This document shows positions 54,074 to 64,000 of a DNA stretch of 64,000 nucleotides, in pieces. Origin of the DNA: Porodaedalea pini. Taxonomy: Eukaryota; Basidiomycota; Agaricomycetes; Hymenochaetales; Hymenochaetaceae. The notes below the pieces were generated by a model. It did not search any database. It saw nothing but the letters and a program-made list of their open reading frames with translations, and had not been told where the DNA came from. Where the stretch lies: contig NBAY01000002.1 of NCBI GenBank assembly GCA_002794775.1, forward strand, positions 2,480,001 to 2,544,000. Direction: 5' to 3'. Position 1 is the stretch's first letter. The number at the start of each line of letters is the position of its first letter. A program made the translations under genes and the position numbers.

Positions 54074-56844
54074 ATGCTCTATGATCCGTCGACGAGCCCA
54101 GCTCTACAGGCGTGGCTTGTGAAGACTCTTGAGCCAATGTACGCGAATTCTGCTCGTGACGAGACCCGTTCTGTGTTTACTGAGAGTTGCTCTGCTGTAG
54201 ATGTGACGCTGAGCCTGAAGCGCTCGCCACTTACATTCTCGCACTTCTCAAGCATGATGTTCCCGAGCAGGACTTGAGACAGGAGGTTGTGAAGCAGCTT
54301 GACGAGTTCTTCGAAAACGGTGTGTGTCACCGACTACGGCCTATTCATTTACTTATACTTTTTCTAGGAGCAAGCGGTTTCGTCGACACGCTTTTTGCTG
54401 CCCTACGCTCCAAGTCGTATATTCCGTACACAACTTCTCCAGGATCATTTCCGTCTTCGAGTGACAAGACGCAGGATGCCGGAATACCTATACCTCTCGA
54501 TGCCCTGATCTCCCCCTCTTCATCGACTTCTCCGGAGCGAGGTACGAAAAGAAGCCTCGACGGGGATGATCATGAGATGCGCGGCCCGCCAAAAGGCCCT
54601 CGTCTGAGCAATGAGGCTTACTTTGCGCGAAATTCTCAAGCAAATGGACATGGGCAGGCGGACAACTGGCAGCAGGGACCAATGGATGGGCAGAGGGGAG
54701 ATATGATGATGAATGGTGGGATGCCAAATGGTTTTCAACAGGGCCCGAGGGTTATGCTGCCCAAGGGTGTTTGTCGGGACTACCATCGTACGTGCTGTGT
54801 CGTACTACTTTCTTTAGTCGGTCTCTGACTATTTTCTCAGTGAAAGGATTTTGCTCGCGAGGAGCGATGTGCAAGTTCAGTCACGACGATGGCGCTTTTG
54901 CGCCGCAAATGCCATTGCCAATGAACGGAGGCGGCATGCCTTTCATGGGGATGTATGGCGGAATGCCGTTTCCGGGTGGTCCTGCGCAGCCGTCGGCCTA
55001 CGATCCGAACGACTCTCGCATGGACATGCGCCCGCGAGGGCAGTACCAGCGTGCACCAACATTGCCTCGCGGCCAAAATGGAGCTGGCGACGGTGGCCAG
55101 ATGTTCCAGGGACGTGGTGAATTGCCCGTTATCCAGGATCTCACTCCGGCGCGGGCACGAGAAGATTCGTCTGCGATGGATGTGTCACCGACGCCAAATC
55201 AGAATTATATACCAAGCACGCCATCGACAAGCACTCCAGGTGACGTGCAGATGCTTCCGCCCGCTTTGCCGCCCTCGGAACTCAGCAATGCTGGTCTCAA
55301 TGGTTCTGGACAGATGGGCCGCGCTCCGCCACAACCAAACGGTAGACCGCAAAGAGGTACTAATCCGGGCTTTCGTGGGCGCGGACGGAGCGGACGAGGG
55401 ATGTTCACAGGCGATCATCAGAATTTTAACAACAATGAACAAGGACGCAATAGCAAGACCATCGTCGTCGAGAAAATCCCGGACGAGAAGCTCTCGCTCG
55501 AGGCTGTTAATGGCTGGTTTAAGCGCTTCGGGACTGTTACTAATGTCGCGGTTGATGCTCCTGGAAAGAAAGCGCTCGTCAGCTTCTCCTCGCATGATGA
55601 AGCTCGAGCTGCTTGGGCTGCGGAGGAAGCAGTCTTCAATAATAGATTCGTCAAAATTTTCTGGCATCGCCCAATGGAGGGACAGGGTAATGCGGGCGCG
55701 CGTGCTCTTCAGGCATCCGCACCTCTAGTGGCAAACATAGCGGCTCGCGAGAATGTTCCGGCACCAGCGTCGCCTAAACCCCCCAAACCTGCAGCGACAC
55801 CCGCGCTAGCTATGACTCCTAAAACTGCAACGACCTCAAAATTGACCGTTTTACAGGAGAAACAGAAGCTATTAGAGAAGCAGATCGCAGAACAAAAAGA
55901 GCTGATGCGAAAACTCGGTACTGCGTCTGCAGAGGAAAAGAAGGACATCATGGCTCGTTTACGAAAACTGGCTGCAGACATGAAGGCACCTGCTGCGGAG
56001 AAGCCCGTGCCGCCTCCGCACTCGAAAACGACGTCGGGTGTACCCGAAGACAAGGAACGGAAGGCAAGGGAGCTGTTGGATATGGAGCTCGACGTTCACG
56101 CAAAGACCGGTGAAGATAATACTATCGCAGAGACCGAGGAGACTCGCGAGAGCTTGCAGGAGAAGCTGGCAAGACTACGTGCCGAAGCCAGCGCACTGGG
56201 TATTACTGATGCATCGCCTCAGCCATATCAACCTTCGTATCGTGGCTTCCGAGGGAGGGGTCGAGGGAGGGCTAGCTTCCGCGGTGCCATGCGAGGTGGG
56301 CCCCCGCGTGTGAGCATGAAGCTCGATAATCGCCCGAAGGCGTTACTTGTGAAGGGTGTATCATCACAGGATGCGGAAGTCGTGCAGGCGATACGGTCAT
56401 GGTTTGAGGTAAGCATCATTGGCAGGTCATTCTTGGCTGTAAATTGATCGCGTTCAACAGGCTGGAGGTCAATTGGCGTCCATCGACGTGCATGAGGACG
56501 ATTCCCTTGTAGCTCGCTTTCAGTCCCGAGCAGCTGCGGAACAGGTGCTTATCTGCTCTCGTTGATTTGTGGTTCTTGTTCGCTTACTTAGTCGCTTCCA
56601 TTCTTTCTTGCAGGCTCTGGCGAAAGGAACTAGTATACCTTCCGCTGGTTCCGTTAAACTTACCTGGCACAGCGAAGCAATGGCACCAAAGACAGCATCT
56701 GTACCTCATCAGAGCCTGCCGGAGAAGAAGCCCGCGGTAATGAATGATGATCGGGCCCCCTCTCCTCGACCAGACGACGCCCCAGAGGAAATCGGCTGGG
56801 GCAATGAAGATGATGATGGGATGGGCATGGGTGGCATGTTCTGA
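54074..56844 (+). CDS. RBM26/27-like CCCH zinc-finger and RRM protein
   Basis: Starts MLYDPSTSPALQAWLVKTLEP (54074). After an intron (54139-54200) come CDAEPEALATYILALLKHD and a PWI-like helical N-terminus. A CCCH finger of CX8CX5CX3H type (CRDYHLKGFCSRGAMCKFSH) is split by an intron. An RRM (TIVVEKIPDEKLSLEAVNGWFKRFG, KKALVSFSSHDEARAAW, NNRFVKIFWHRP) and a coiled coil (KLTVLQEKQKLLEKQIAEQK) follow, with RGRG repeats and a partial second RRM near the end. It finishes WGNEDDDGMGMGGMF. Human RBM26/27 and fission-yeast Rmn1 work in the MTREC/PAXT nuclear RNA-decay system. Ends at 56844. Confidence 0.87.
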
Positions 56845-57165
56845 TTCATTTGCACCTTCTGCAATTGTGCATAATTGTATCCTTATCAATCCCGAGCGCA
56901 AGCGCAAGGATCGTATATTATAATTGAGCTACTTACTATAGTGGGGGGGCTGTGTAATTGTGCTTGCTAGTCAACTGTACTCTTACGTTGCGCACTGAGA
57001 ACATGATTTTGCTCGCCGCAGGCCTGTGATACAGCAGCTGCCCAACCTCCAAACATTTGCATTTAGAAACATAAGAGCATGACGAACAATGCGAATAAGT
57101 ATCAACGAGAACAATAGGCTGACGATAGCCGGAAAGGGAGAGACGAAAGGAAAACGCATCAAAAT
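56845..57165. other. Convergent 3' spacer
   Basis: 320 bp between RBM26-like (+) and FANCM-like (-) ends. It includes a G7 run at 56942. No gene. Confidence 0.5.
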
Positions 57166-60100
57166 CTATGGTTCACTGGATTGATCATACAGAATAGATT
57201 CATCATCATTGACCACAAAGCTACCCATGTGGTATTCGTCAGGTTCACTACCTGGCATCGGAGAGGAGCTCCAGTCAGCAGGCTTTGGAACCTGTGTCCT
57301 GCCTCCAGCGAACGCTCCCACCCGCTTCCGCTTGCTCTTGAAAAGCGGCCCACCGACATTTTCGGGCGCCTGCGTCATCAACCCCATGCGGTACGCAGCA
57401 GTCTGATTATAAGATGGTGAAGCCTGAGTCTCCGGGACCTCCTCGAGGAAGCGGCGGTCCGACTCCGACTCGACGATGTCCACGTCCGATCCATCGCCGT
57501 CAGACACCTCATCACCCGAGTGAGCAGCTTCCACGTCAAAGAGCATAGGGTTATCCTGCATCTTTAGTTTAGGCTTCTTAGGCCCGCGCTCTCGCGGTGG
57601 CGGGACAGGAGGAGGTGCCATGAGCGATGGCGAGTGACGCCGGACGATACGACGCGGTGCGTCCCTTCGTTCGTCCATAGGGGATGACGGGGGAGCAGCG
57701 AGTTGCACTGCTTTCTTCCTCTTGGCGGGTCGGCCAATAGCGTATGTAGGCTCCGGAACAGCAAGAGGACTTTCGCCCCCGTTCGTGTCCTTCTCCTGCA
57801 AAGGTGAACTTCTACCATTGGTATTAGGTACTTTAGAGACATGGTCTGCAGGTACTTCTGGAGAGCTGAAGGTCTCAATGACTCCCAGGGACTTCACATT
57901 TTGGAAACGAGCCCCTGCACCATTCGACCTAGGCTTTTCTGGTCTGGCACGTTGAGATGAAGGAAAAGTGGGGGCTTCTGCTTCGGAGCCGCTTTCCAAC
58001 AGCCATCCGGCCTTCTTCTCCTTGCCCTCAGTTTGTAGTGATGCTAGTGTCGCTCCTGAAGAGCTCGGCATCGAAGCTGCATTAGACGGTGTGTCGTCTC
58101 TTGTAGACCCTACAACAGCATGGTCTGAAGACGACGAAGAGCTTGAAGCAACTAATGGCCGTCGTTGCTTCCGAGGCCGGATAGATGCGACAAATAGTTC
58201 GTCACTTTCAGAAGAGCTGTACCCATTTTTTGTATTGCCTTTCATTTGGATAAGTCCCTTCTGGATGTCTAAATCGTCGTCATCATCTTCTAGATGGTCC
58301 GGAATGGGGGCTTTGAGCAGATCCTTCAAACTACGCTGACCATTCTTGCCTTTCGCCGTATTATACAACTCCGATTTCGTTTTCTTCGAAGTGGAAGCCG
58401 AAGTGCGCAGACCATTGGCGATTTCTGCGTCATCGCTATCGTCCTCAAGGTCCGAGTCGTGCAGGTCTTTCACCATCTTTACTTTCTTCGCCTTCGACGT
58501 TTTTGGACGGAGCTTAGACGCAGTGACAAAGCCAGTCATAGCACCAAGAGGGACATTACGGTTGATATCATCATTACGCTTCCTCTTCTTGCCTACATTG
58601 CCTTTGGTGCGCGAGGGTGAATCTTTCGTGACGGGTGCGTACTTTTCAACTGGCATAGTGATCTGCAGGCACGATGGCTGAATGCTGTCCGGTATAAGAC
58701 GCTCTGCATCAGTGTAAAGCTCCAGTTGATTGCCATTGATGATGGATTCCTGTACGTCCGCATAATTCTCCTTTGATCTGTCCCAGTTTCTTTCTTCCCT
58801 CTCTTCAGAAAGCAGGACATCTACATAACCGATTCGTTTGCGTCCCGTTCGTCCGACACGTTGTAGCTGAGAAAAACAAGATGTCTAAATCTAATGGCAG
58901 TTCTGAATGTGTCCATGCTCACCATTTGGATGGAGCTCTTTGAAGAGTCGTAACATATAATTCTGTCTATTTCGCCAATGTCCAGACCTTCTTCGCCAAC
59001 AGAGGTTGATACCAGAATGTTAAACTCGCCCTCCTTGAACTTCTGTATTGTCTGCGATGAAGAGTAAGCATATACTTCCTTGGGCGAGCCAATGCACAAT
59101 CCATACCTCCAGTTGTTTTGCCTGTGCTAAGCCCTTCTTGCCTTTCTTGTCCGCGCCTTGACCGACGAAACGTGCAGCTCGAAGCATTGGTTTATACTGA
59201 TCCAGTACATCGACGACTTCGTCTATGACTTCTCGGAGGCCCACGAAGATCATGACTCTCGTATCCGTTGAAGACGTAGCACTGGTGCCCTCGCCCGCCA
59301 CAGGTGTGTCTGGATTGCTTGCCGGACGATTGAAGTGATCCATGATGATCTCAACGAGGGCTTTCATTTTTGGATGGGGCGCGAAGCCTAGCGCCTGCTG
59401 GCGTTCACACTCCTCCATAAGCTTGATAAAGTTCGGATTCTTGAGGAGATGCACTTCTTTGTCATCGTTCTTTTCGCCGGCGACTAAATTCTCCTTGAGA
59501 TCCTTCAGCGATCGAAAACAGGCTGAAGAGCTGGATTCCATCTGTGTTCAGATCAGCACTACGAGACTGAATGGACGGACTGGAGTGCTTGCCAAGTTTC
59601 CCATCGCTCTAGCCAGGCTTCCAAGCACTCTGAGATAACCCCACATCCATTTGCCTTTTTCCGATTTACGACTGGCGAGGGCTTGCGTTCCCATGACACA
59701 TGCGTAAGGATGAAGCATAATTGGACTTGGAGAAAACACTAGGCCCGCCTTCCGTGTTCTGTCCAGAAGAGGCTATGTATCATAAAAACATGTATGAGTG
59801 ATCTGTTTCCCTGGAAAGGTAAACTTCGACTCACATCTATGACTTTGCACAGTAATCTTTGGATCTTAAGGACAGGCTCGTCCATTTTTATCACACGAAC
59901 CGCAATTTCCTAGGAGAGAGTAGCGTTGAGGAACAATAGAAACGGCGTCTAGTGAGTACTCACCTTCTTGAAAATATATCGTTGAAGGTCAAAGCTCATT
60001 TCATTTCTGATCTCGATATGACTTATATGTAATGAGTCAACGATTCTCTGGACGGCTTCGGGATTGTTTCCAGGCGTCGCAGTAAGTGCAAGGACCCGGA

Positions 60101-61579
60101 AATGTGGATTTTTGGCCATCATATAGCGCATGACTTGAGCATACGCATAGTCGCCCGTGCCCCTATGAGCCTCATCTTATAATTAAATCGTCTCAGACAA
60201 CGTTAACACCCAGGAAATCACAGCCTACTCACCAATTACTAAAAGGACGATGTCCAGAGGATCCGCCAGGCCATAAACCAGGTCATTTACAAGGGTCTGA
60301 GGTGTCATGTATATCACACGCTTTTGTGCCCACTGAGACGTCGTAAAGAGGAATTGTTTTAGCGTCAACTAACTCAAGGAAAGAGAGTCGCACACACAGC
60401 AACACTTCTCTTCGACTTCTGCACATCTCCTGTTAATAAGGCAGCGTCGCTGCCGGGTATCCCGCAGACTTCATGGCATGCTGTGACTTGCTGAGCGACG
60501 AGAGGCTTTGTCGGAGCCACGAAAAGAAGTTTGCCATTCGGAAACCATCTGTAGTCTGTGACCTGTATTAAATACCTCTAGCTCGTGCTAGAAATGCAGA
60601 TGCTTACAATTAAGCATAACGACACCTGCTACAAAGGTTTTTCCTAGACCAGTCGGTAACGCGACCAATGTGTTCTGGAAAAGGCACTTCTTCGCAATGT
60701 TGAACTGGTAGTCCCGTCTTGGGCGGTTCAGAGGAAAAACCCAGTCCTTGGCGGCAAGCAAGTCTGGTTTTAACTTCATCGGAGGTGCTATTAAATTGGT
60801 CTGAGTGAGGCGTCGCCAATTTCGTGACGCAACACTCACAGGACTGTGCAGTTAACAAAACGAGGAAGGTTTAGTTGGATTTAGTAGGCATACGCGTTCA
60901 TTTCACATGTACATACCCAACTGCGGATTCAGGAGTCAATTGGCGCGGACTATGCTAAACACAAGGCGGTATGCTCACCATCAACATAAGGCGAAGGGAA
61001 CTGCTCGAATTCCATTTCTGCGTCATCGAAGTCCTCGTCGAAGTCATCACCGCGAGCTGCATCCTTTCCCTTCCCTTTATCCTTGTCCTTCCCCTTCGAC
61101 TCCGGTTTCTTCTTAGTTGATCTGAAGCCTGTCTCTGAGAAGGCCGTACGGTCCCAAGTCTTGACTTTCTGCTCCTTGTTTCCAGTCGACTTAGTCCTCT
61201 CGAATGAACGCTTTGGTTGTGTTTTCTCTGTGGAGGTAGGAGAGAGCACTCGTCCATCCAGGGTCGTCTGACGCGTCTTGCTCGGCCCGGCCACAGGCTG
61301 CGCTTTGCCCGCATAGGAGTCTGCGATGAACGCGTCAAGCTTTTCAAGCTCGTCCGCATCGACATCGAATGGCTCGTCGAAGTCGCTGGAAGATGGTTGT
61401 TTCCGAAGCGCGGGCTTGAATCTGGGTGGTGCGGATTGAGGCGGCAGGGGAGCACTTGTGAGTGGTTGAGTCGGTTTCGTCGGGACCACTTGGGTTGCAG
61501 CCTCGATGGCATCCAATTCGTTGAGAAATGCTGAGTCGTTAAATTCATCGTCATCCGTGTCGAAAAAGCTGTCGGACAT
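57166..61579 (-). CDS. MPH1: FANCM/Mph1-family DEAH DNA helicase
   Basis: Starts [23 protein letters not shown] at 61579 and spans about eleven exons. The N-terminus is acidic and Lys-rich. SF2 motifs in order are: [27 protein letters not shown] (Walker A), [38 protein letters not shown] (an intron splits the Asp codon of DEAH), [10 protein letters not shown], the FANCM-type insert helices, [25 protein letters not shown], and [15 protein letters not shown] 500-residue disordered C-terminal tail ends at 57166. Mph1/FANCM remodels stalled forks and D-loops. Exon ends were matched to conserved motifs but not all fixed. Confidence 0.9.
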
Positions 61580-61771
61580 GGCTGAGAGATGAAGGTACCA
61601 GTGACGCGTTGGACAAGCACAAGGAACTCACGAGTCTGCGCAACTAAGACGCGCTTCGCGAGTCGGCCCTCGGCGATCAGGACATCAAAACGCGTGCTCA
61701 CGTGCCTCCGACGACTCATCACTCAAGGCGCTCGACTCTTTCTCCTCTCTTCGCGCATCTCAACTACCACG
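61580..61771. promoter_or_regulatory. Divergent promoter of FANCM and G-patch genes
   Basis: 192 bp between two divergent start codons. CT-rich towards the plus-strand gene, with no TATA box seen. Confidence 0.5.
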
Positions 61772-63528
61772 ATGTCGGCGAGCACGATCGCCCGCTGGAA
61801 TGCAATTTCAATGACGAGAGAGCCTGCCGCCGTGCCCTCACACAAGGTATTCCCTGCTCACTCTGAGGCCCTTTCCGCGTAACTACCACACGCACCCCGC
61901 TCTCCCAGCGGTCCAGGTCAGACGATGACGATGACAGCTCGGACGACAACATCTCCCTCGTATCACGGTCACCCTCGCCACAGCCCGACCGGGATGTTGA
62001 AATGAAAGACGTGCACACCTATGACGAGCACGTCCGCGGCGAGGCGCGGGAGGTCATTACCGTCGAGACAAAAATCAAGAGCTCGAATAAGGGCTTCGCT
62101 ATGCTTGCGAAGATGGGTTGGACGGAGGGCTCACCGTTAGGCGTCTCTGGCGATGGTATGCAACCCTGTGTTTAGATGTAACTAGATCTTAGCTGACTTT
62201 TCAAATCGTCGTAGGCCGCGTGGATCCAATACCCTTCACAGTCAAGCAGGACTCTACAGGCCTTGGAAAAGTCACGCAGGACTTCCGAATGATCGAGACC
62301 ACCGTCTCCCAGCGTCGAAATCTCGACTCAGAACGCATGCAATTCGAGACCGCCGAACAGCGGCAACAGCGTGAGGCAAGTCGAGCTTTCATTCACTGTA
62401 AACAAGAAGTTCTCAGCTCAGATGTCTCCTACTTTCATTTGTTGAACCAGGCCTCCGTTGCGCAAAAAGCCGCTGTGCAATCCGAGATTTCGAGTGTGCT
62501 GCGTGCTTTCTACTGTGAGCTCTGCGATAAGCAGGTAAGGCAGACTTTATTTTCGAGTTTTTTTTTTCTTCCTTCTCATTCCCCCCCCCTCCCCCTTTTA
62601 CATCCGTAGTTCAAAACCGTCGCGCAGTATGACGAACACACCAACTCATACGCGCATCACCACCGCGCGCGCACGCGTGACATGAACGCAAACCACCCCG
62701 TGCGCGCGGGTGGGCGTGAGGAGGCCGAGCGGCGCAAGGAGAAAGAACGCAAGCGTGAGGAGAAGGAGCTCCGCAAGCTTGCGAAAGCCGCCGGGATCAA
62801 GATCAGCGCGCCGCCTGTTGCGGCTCCGGCTGTGGCTGGAGAGAGTAAGGGGTTCAAGAAGTCTAGATGGGCGTCAGTGGGCGATGGACCCGCTGCGTCG
62901 TCGTCTGCGTTGGCGCCTGCGCCCCCCGCAGCACCCCGGCTTCGGGTGGCTGGGCAACAATGTCCGCCCCTGCGCCGCCCGCCCCTCCAACCGTCCCTCC
63001 GCCTCCCCCGCCTTCTTCCGTCCCCACTCCCGCTCCTCCATCCGTTCCGCCGAACCAAGGCTTCCGCTCCGGCGGGTGGTCGTCCTTGTCCACATCCCTG
63101 CCGAAGCTCTCTCGACTTCGAGTACAGGCAGAAGCGGGTGGTCGAGCGTCAGTGCATCCGCTGCTCCGCCCCCTCCTCCGCCTCCAGCGCCCTCGGGCCC
63201 TCCACCCCCGCCTCCCCCTTCTCATTCTTCGCCTCGCCTCCCGCCTCCAGGTGCTCCTCCACCAGCACCGCCTTCCTCCCGGTCCCGCCTTCCACCCGCG
63301 CCTCCTCCACATAACCAACCGCCGCCGCCGCCGCCTGCGGGTTCTGGTGCCAGGCCCCCAACAGACTCTAGCACCTCAAGTAACCCCACACCCCCACCGC
63401 CCCTTGCTCAGACTCAGACCTCACGCAATCCGAATCCTAATACCAAACCGAAGCCCAAGCCCGATGAGGCGCCGGCGCAGTCGCGCGGGAACTGGCAGAG
63501 TTTCCAGAAGATGCGCGGACGACGCTGA
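61772..63528 (+). CDS. G-patch and C2H2 zinc-finger protein with Pro-rich tail
   Basis: Exons 61772-61846, 61909-62155, 62215-62378 (GC donor, GCAAGT) and later ones. After MSASTIARWNAIS is an acidic Ser stretch, then a G-patch (SNKGFAMLAKMGWTEGSPLG, TGLGKVTQ), then a C2H2 finger (FYCELCDKQFKTVAQYDEHTNSYAH) and a long basic helix (RREEAERRKEKERKREEKELRKL type). The proline-rich end finishes NWQSFQKMRGRR at 63528. The finger plus G-patch layout suggests an RNA-processing factor (GPATCH8-like). The region 62930-63170 needs two frame changes that I could not place as introns. Confidence 0.75.
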
Positions 63529-64000
63529 GCACCGAAAAGTCGACGGACTTTTTTTTTTTTTTTTCGAAGCAGAACAGACTGTTCAATGGTGCTGCGGTTC
63601 AATTCATGGTAAACGGATGAACGGTTCTCTGCGCAAATGTCAATAGCAGCTACTGCTAATATCCGTTGTAGTGTCCCAACCATCCTCACGATAGTTTTAT
63701 ACTTGCTTTCAATATAAACTCGTAGCAATTCAGAATTCGAACTCCCATGTCGTGCGATATCTTCCTTTCATGATTTCTCACTAAAGAGTCTAGTTCAGAC
63801 ATGATAAATCGTTGGGGATTCTGAAGATTAAGGAGGAATCATATATTTTATTTGTTGTAAAGTTGCAGAATAATACAGATATCAATCCTCGAAACCACAT
63901 GATTAATTCAAGTAAACAAAAAGAGACCCAGAATCAAGAAAAGGCGCTGACAGATTTGTCTTGAACCTGGAGCAGCCCTGAAAACTTGCAGAATCGGATT
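63529..64000. other. 3' flank of the G-patch gene
   Basis: T16 run at 63549-63564 just after the stop region, then AT-rich sequence to the window end without a supported frame. Confidence 0.5.

Noticed and set aside
62863..63318. Arg/Gly/Trp-rich minus-strand frame in the G-patch gene tail
   Set aside because: GC-rich, proline-coding DNA gives long open frames on the opposite strand; composition explains it.

Overview
The window is nuclear DNA of a filamentous basidiomycete, most likely an Agaricomycete. The evidence is dense genes with many 50-70 bp GT-AG (some GC-AG) introns, an Agaricomycete-type BTB gene, X325/BIM1-like secreted proteins, and chromodomain Ty3/gypsy and RNase H-bearing LINE elements. 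There is no bacterial-style operon, CRISPR array or rRNA, and I found no convincing tRNA. The species cannot be named from sequence alone.

Left arm (1-17.7 kb): an Ear1/Ssh4-like SPRY adaptor (5' end outside the window), an AMPK gamma subunit (Snf4), a DUF7053-like SRPBCC protein, a DHA2 MFS transporter (-), a signal-peptide/one-TM protein (-) and a Vam7-like PX-SNARE. Next comes a group that reads as a copper-acquisition cluster: an X325/BIM1-like gene broken by frameshifts (-), a mitochondrial rhodanese (-), a Ctr copper transporter (+) and an intact GPI-type X325/BIM1-like gene (+). A BTB/POZ gene (-) closes the arm.

Centre (17.8-46.2 kb): a four-level nest of retroelements. A LINE with an 11-bp target duplication (GTTGAAGTCAC at 17763 and 46159) sits in what was a divergent promoter of roughly 150 bp between the BTB gene and frataxin. 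Gypsy element A (22115-44210, minus strand, TSD ATTAC) is inside the LINE's RT. Gypsy B (23378-29655, plus, TSD GTTGC; same family as A) and gypsy C (33448-43153, plus, another family) are both inside A. A 2.67-kb insertion D (37343-40016, TG...CA ends, TSD ACAGG) that I could not classify is inside C's RT. Subtracting B and C leaves A at about 6.1 kb, matching B. All the coding copies are decayed, and every internal stop I could compare with a relative is CGA changed to TGA. Both gypsy families carry a primer-binding site complementary to the predicted 5' end of their own transcript, as in self-priming Tf1/sushi chromoviruses.

Right arm (46.2-64 kb): frataxin, an unrecognised protein (-), a WDR70 homologue, a two-bromodomain BET protein, an RBM26/27-like CCCH-RRM protein, a FANCM/Mph1 helicase (-) and a G-patch/C2H2 protein with a proline-rich tail. 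This arm is mostly nuclear chromatin, RNA and DNA-repair functions arranged around short divergent promoters. All exon boundaries are inferred by eye from splice consensus, reading frame and family conservation.
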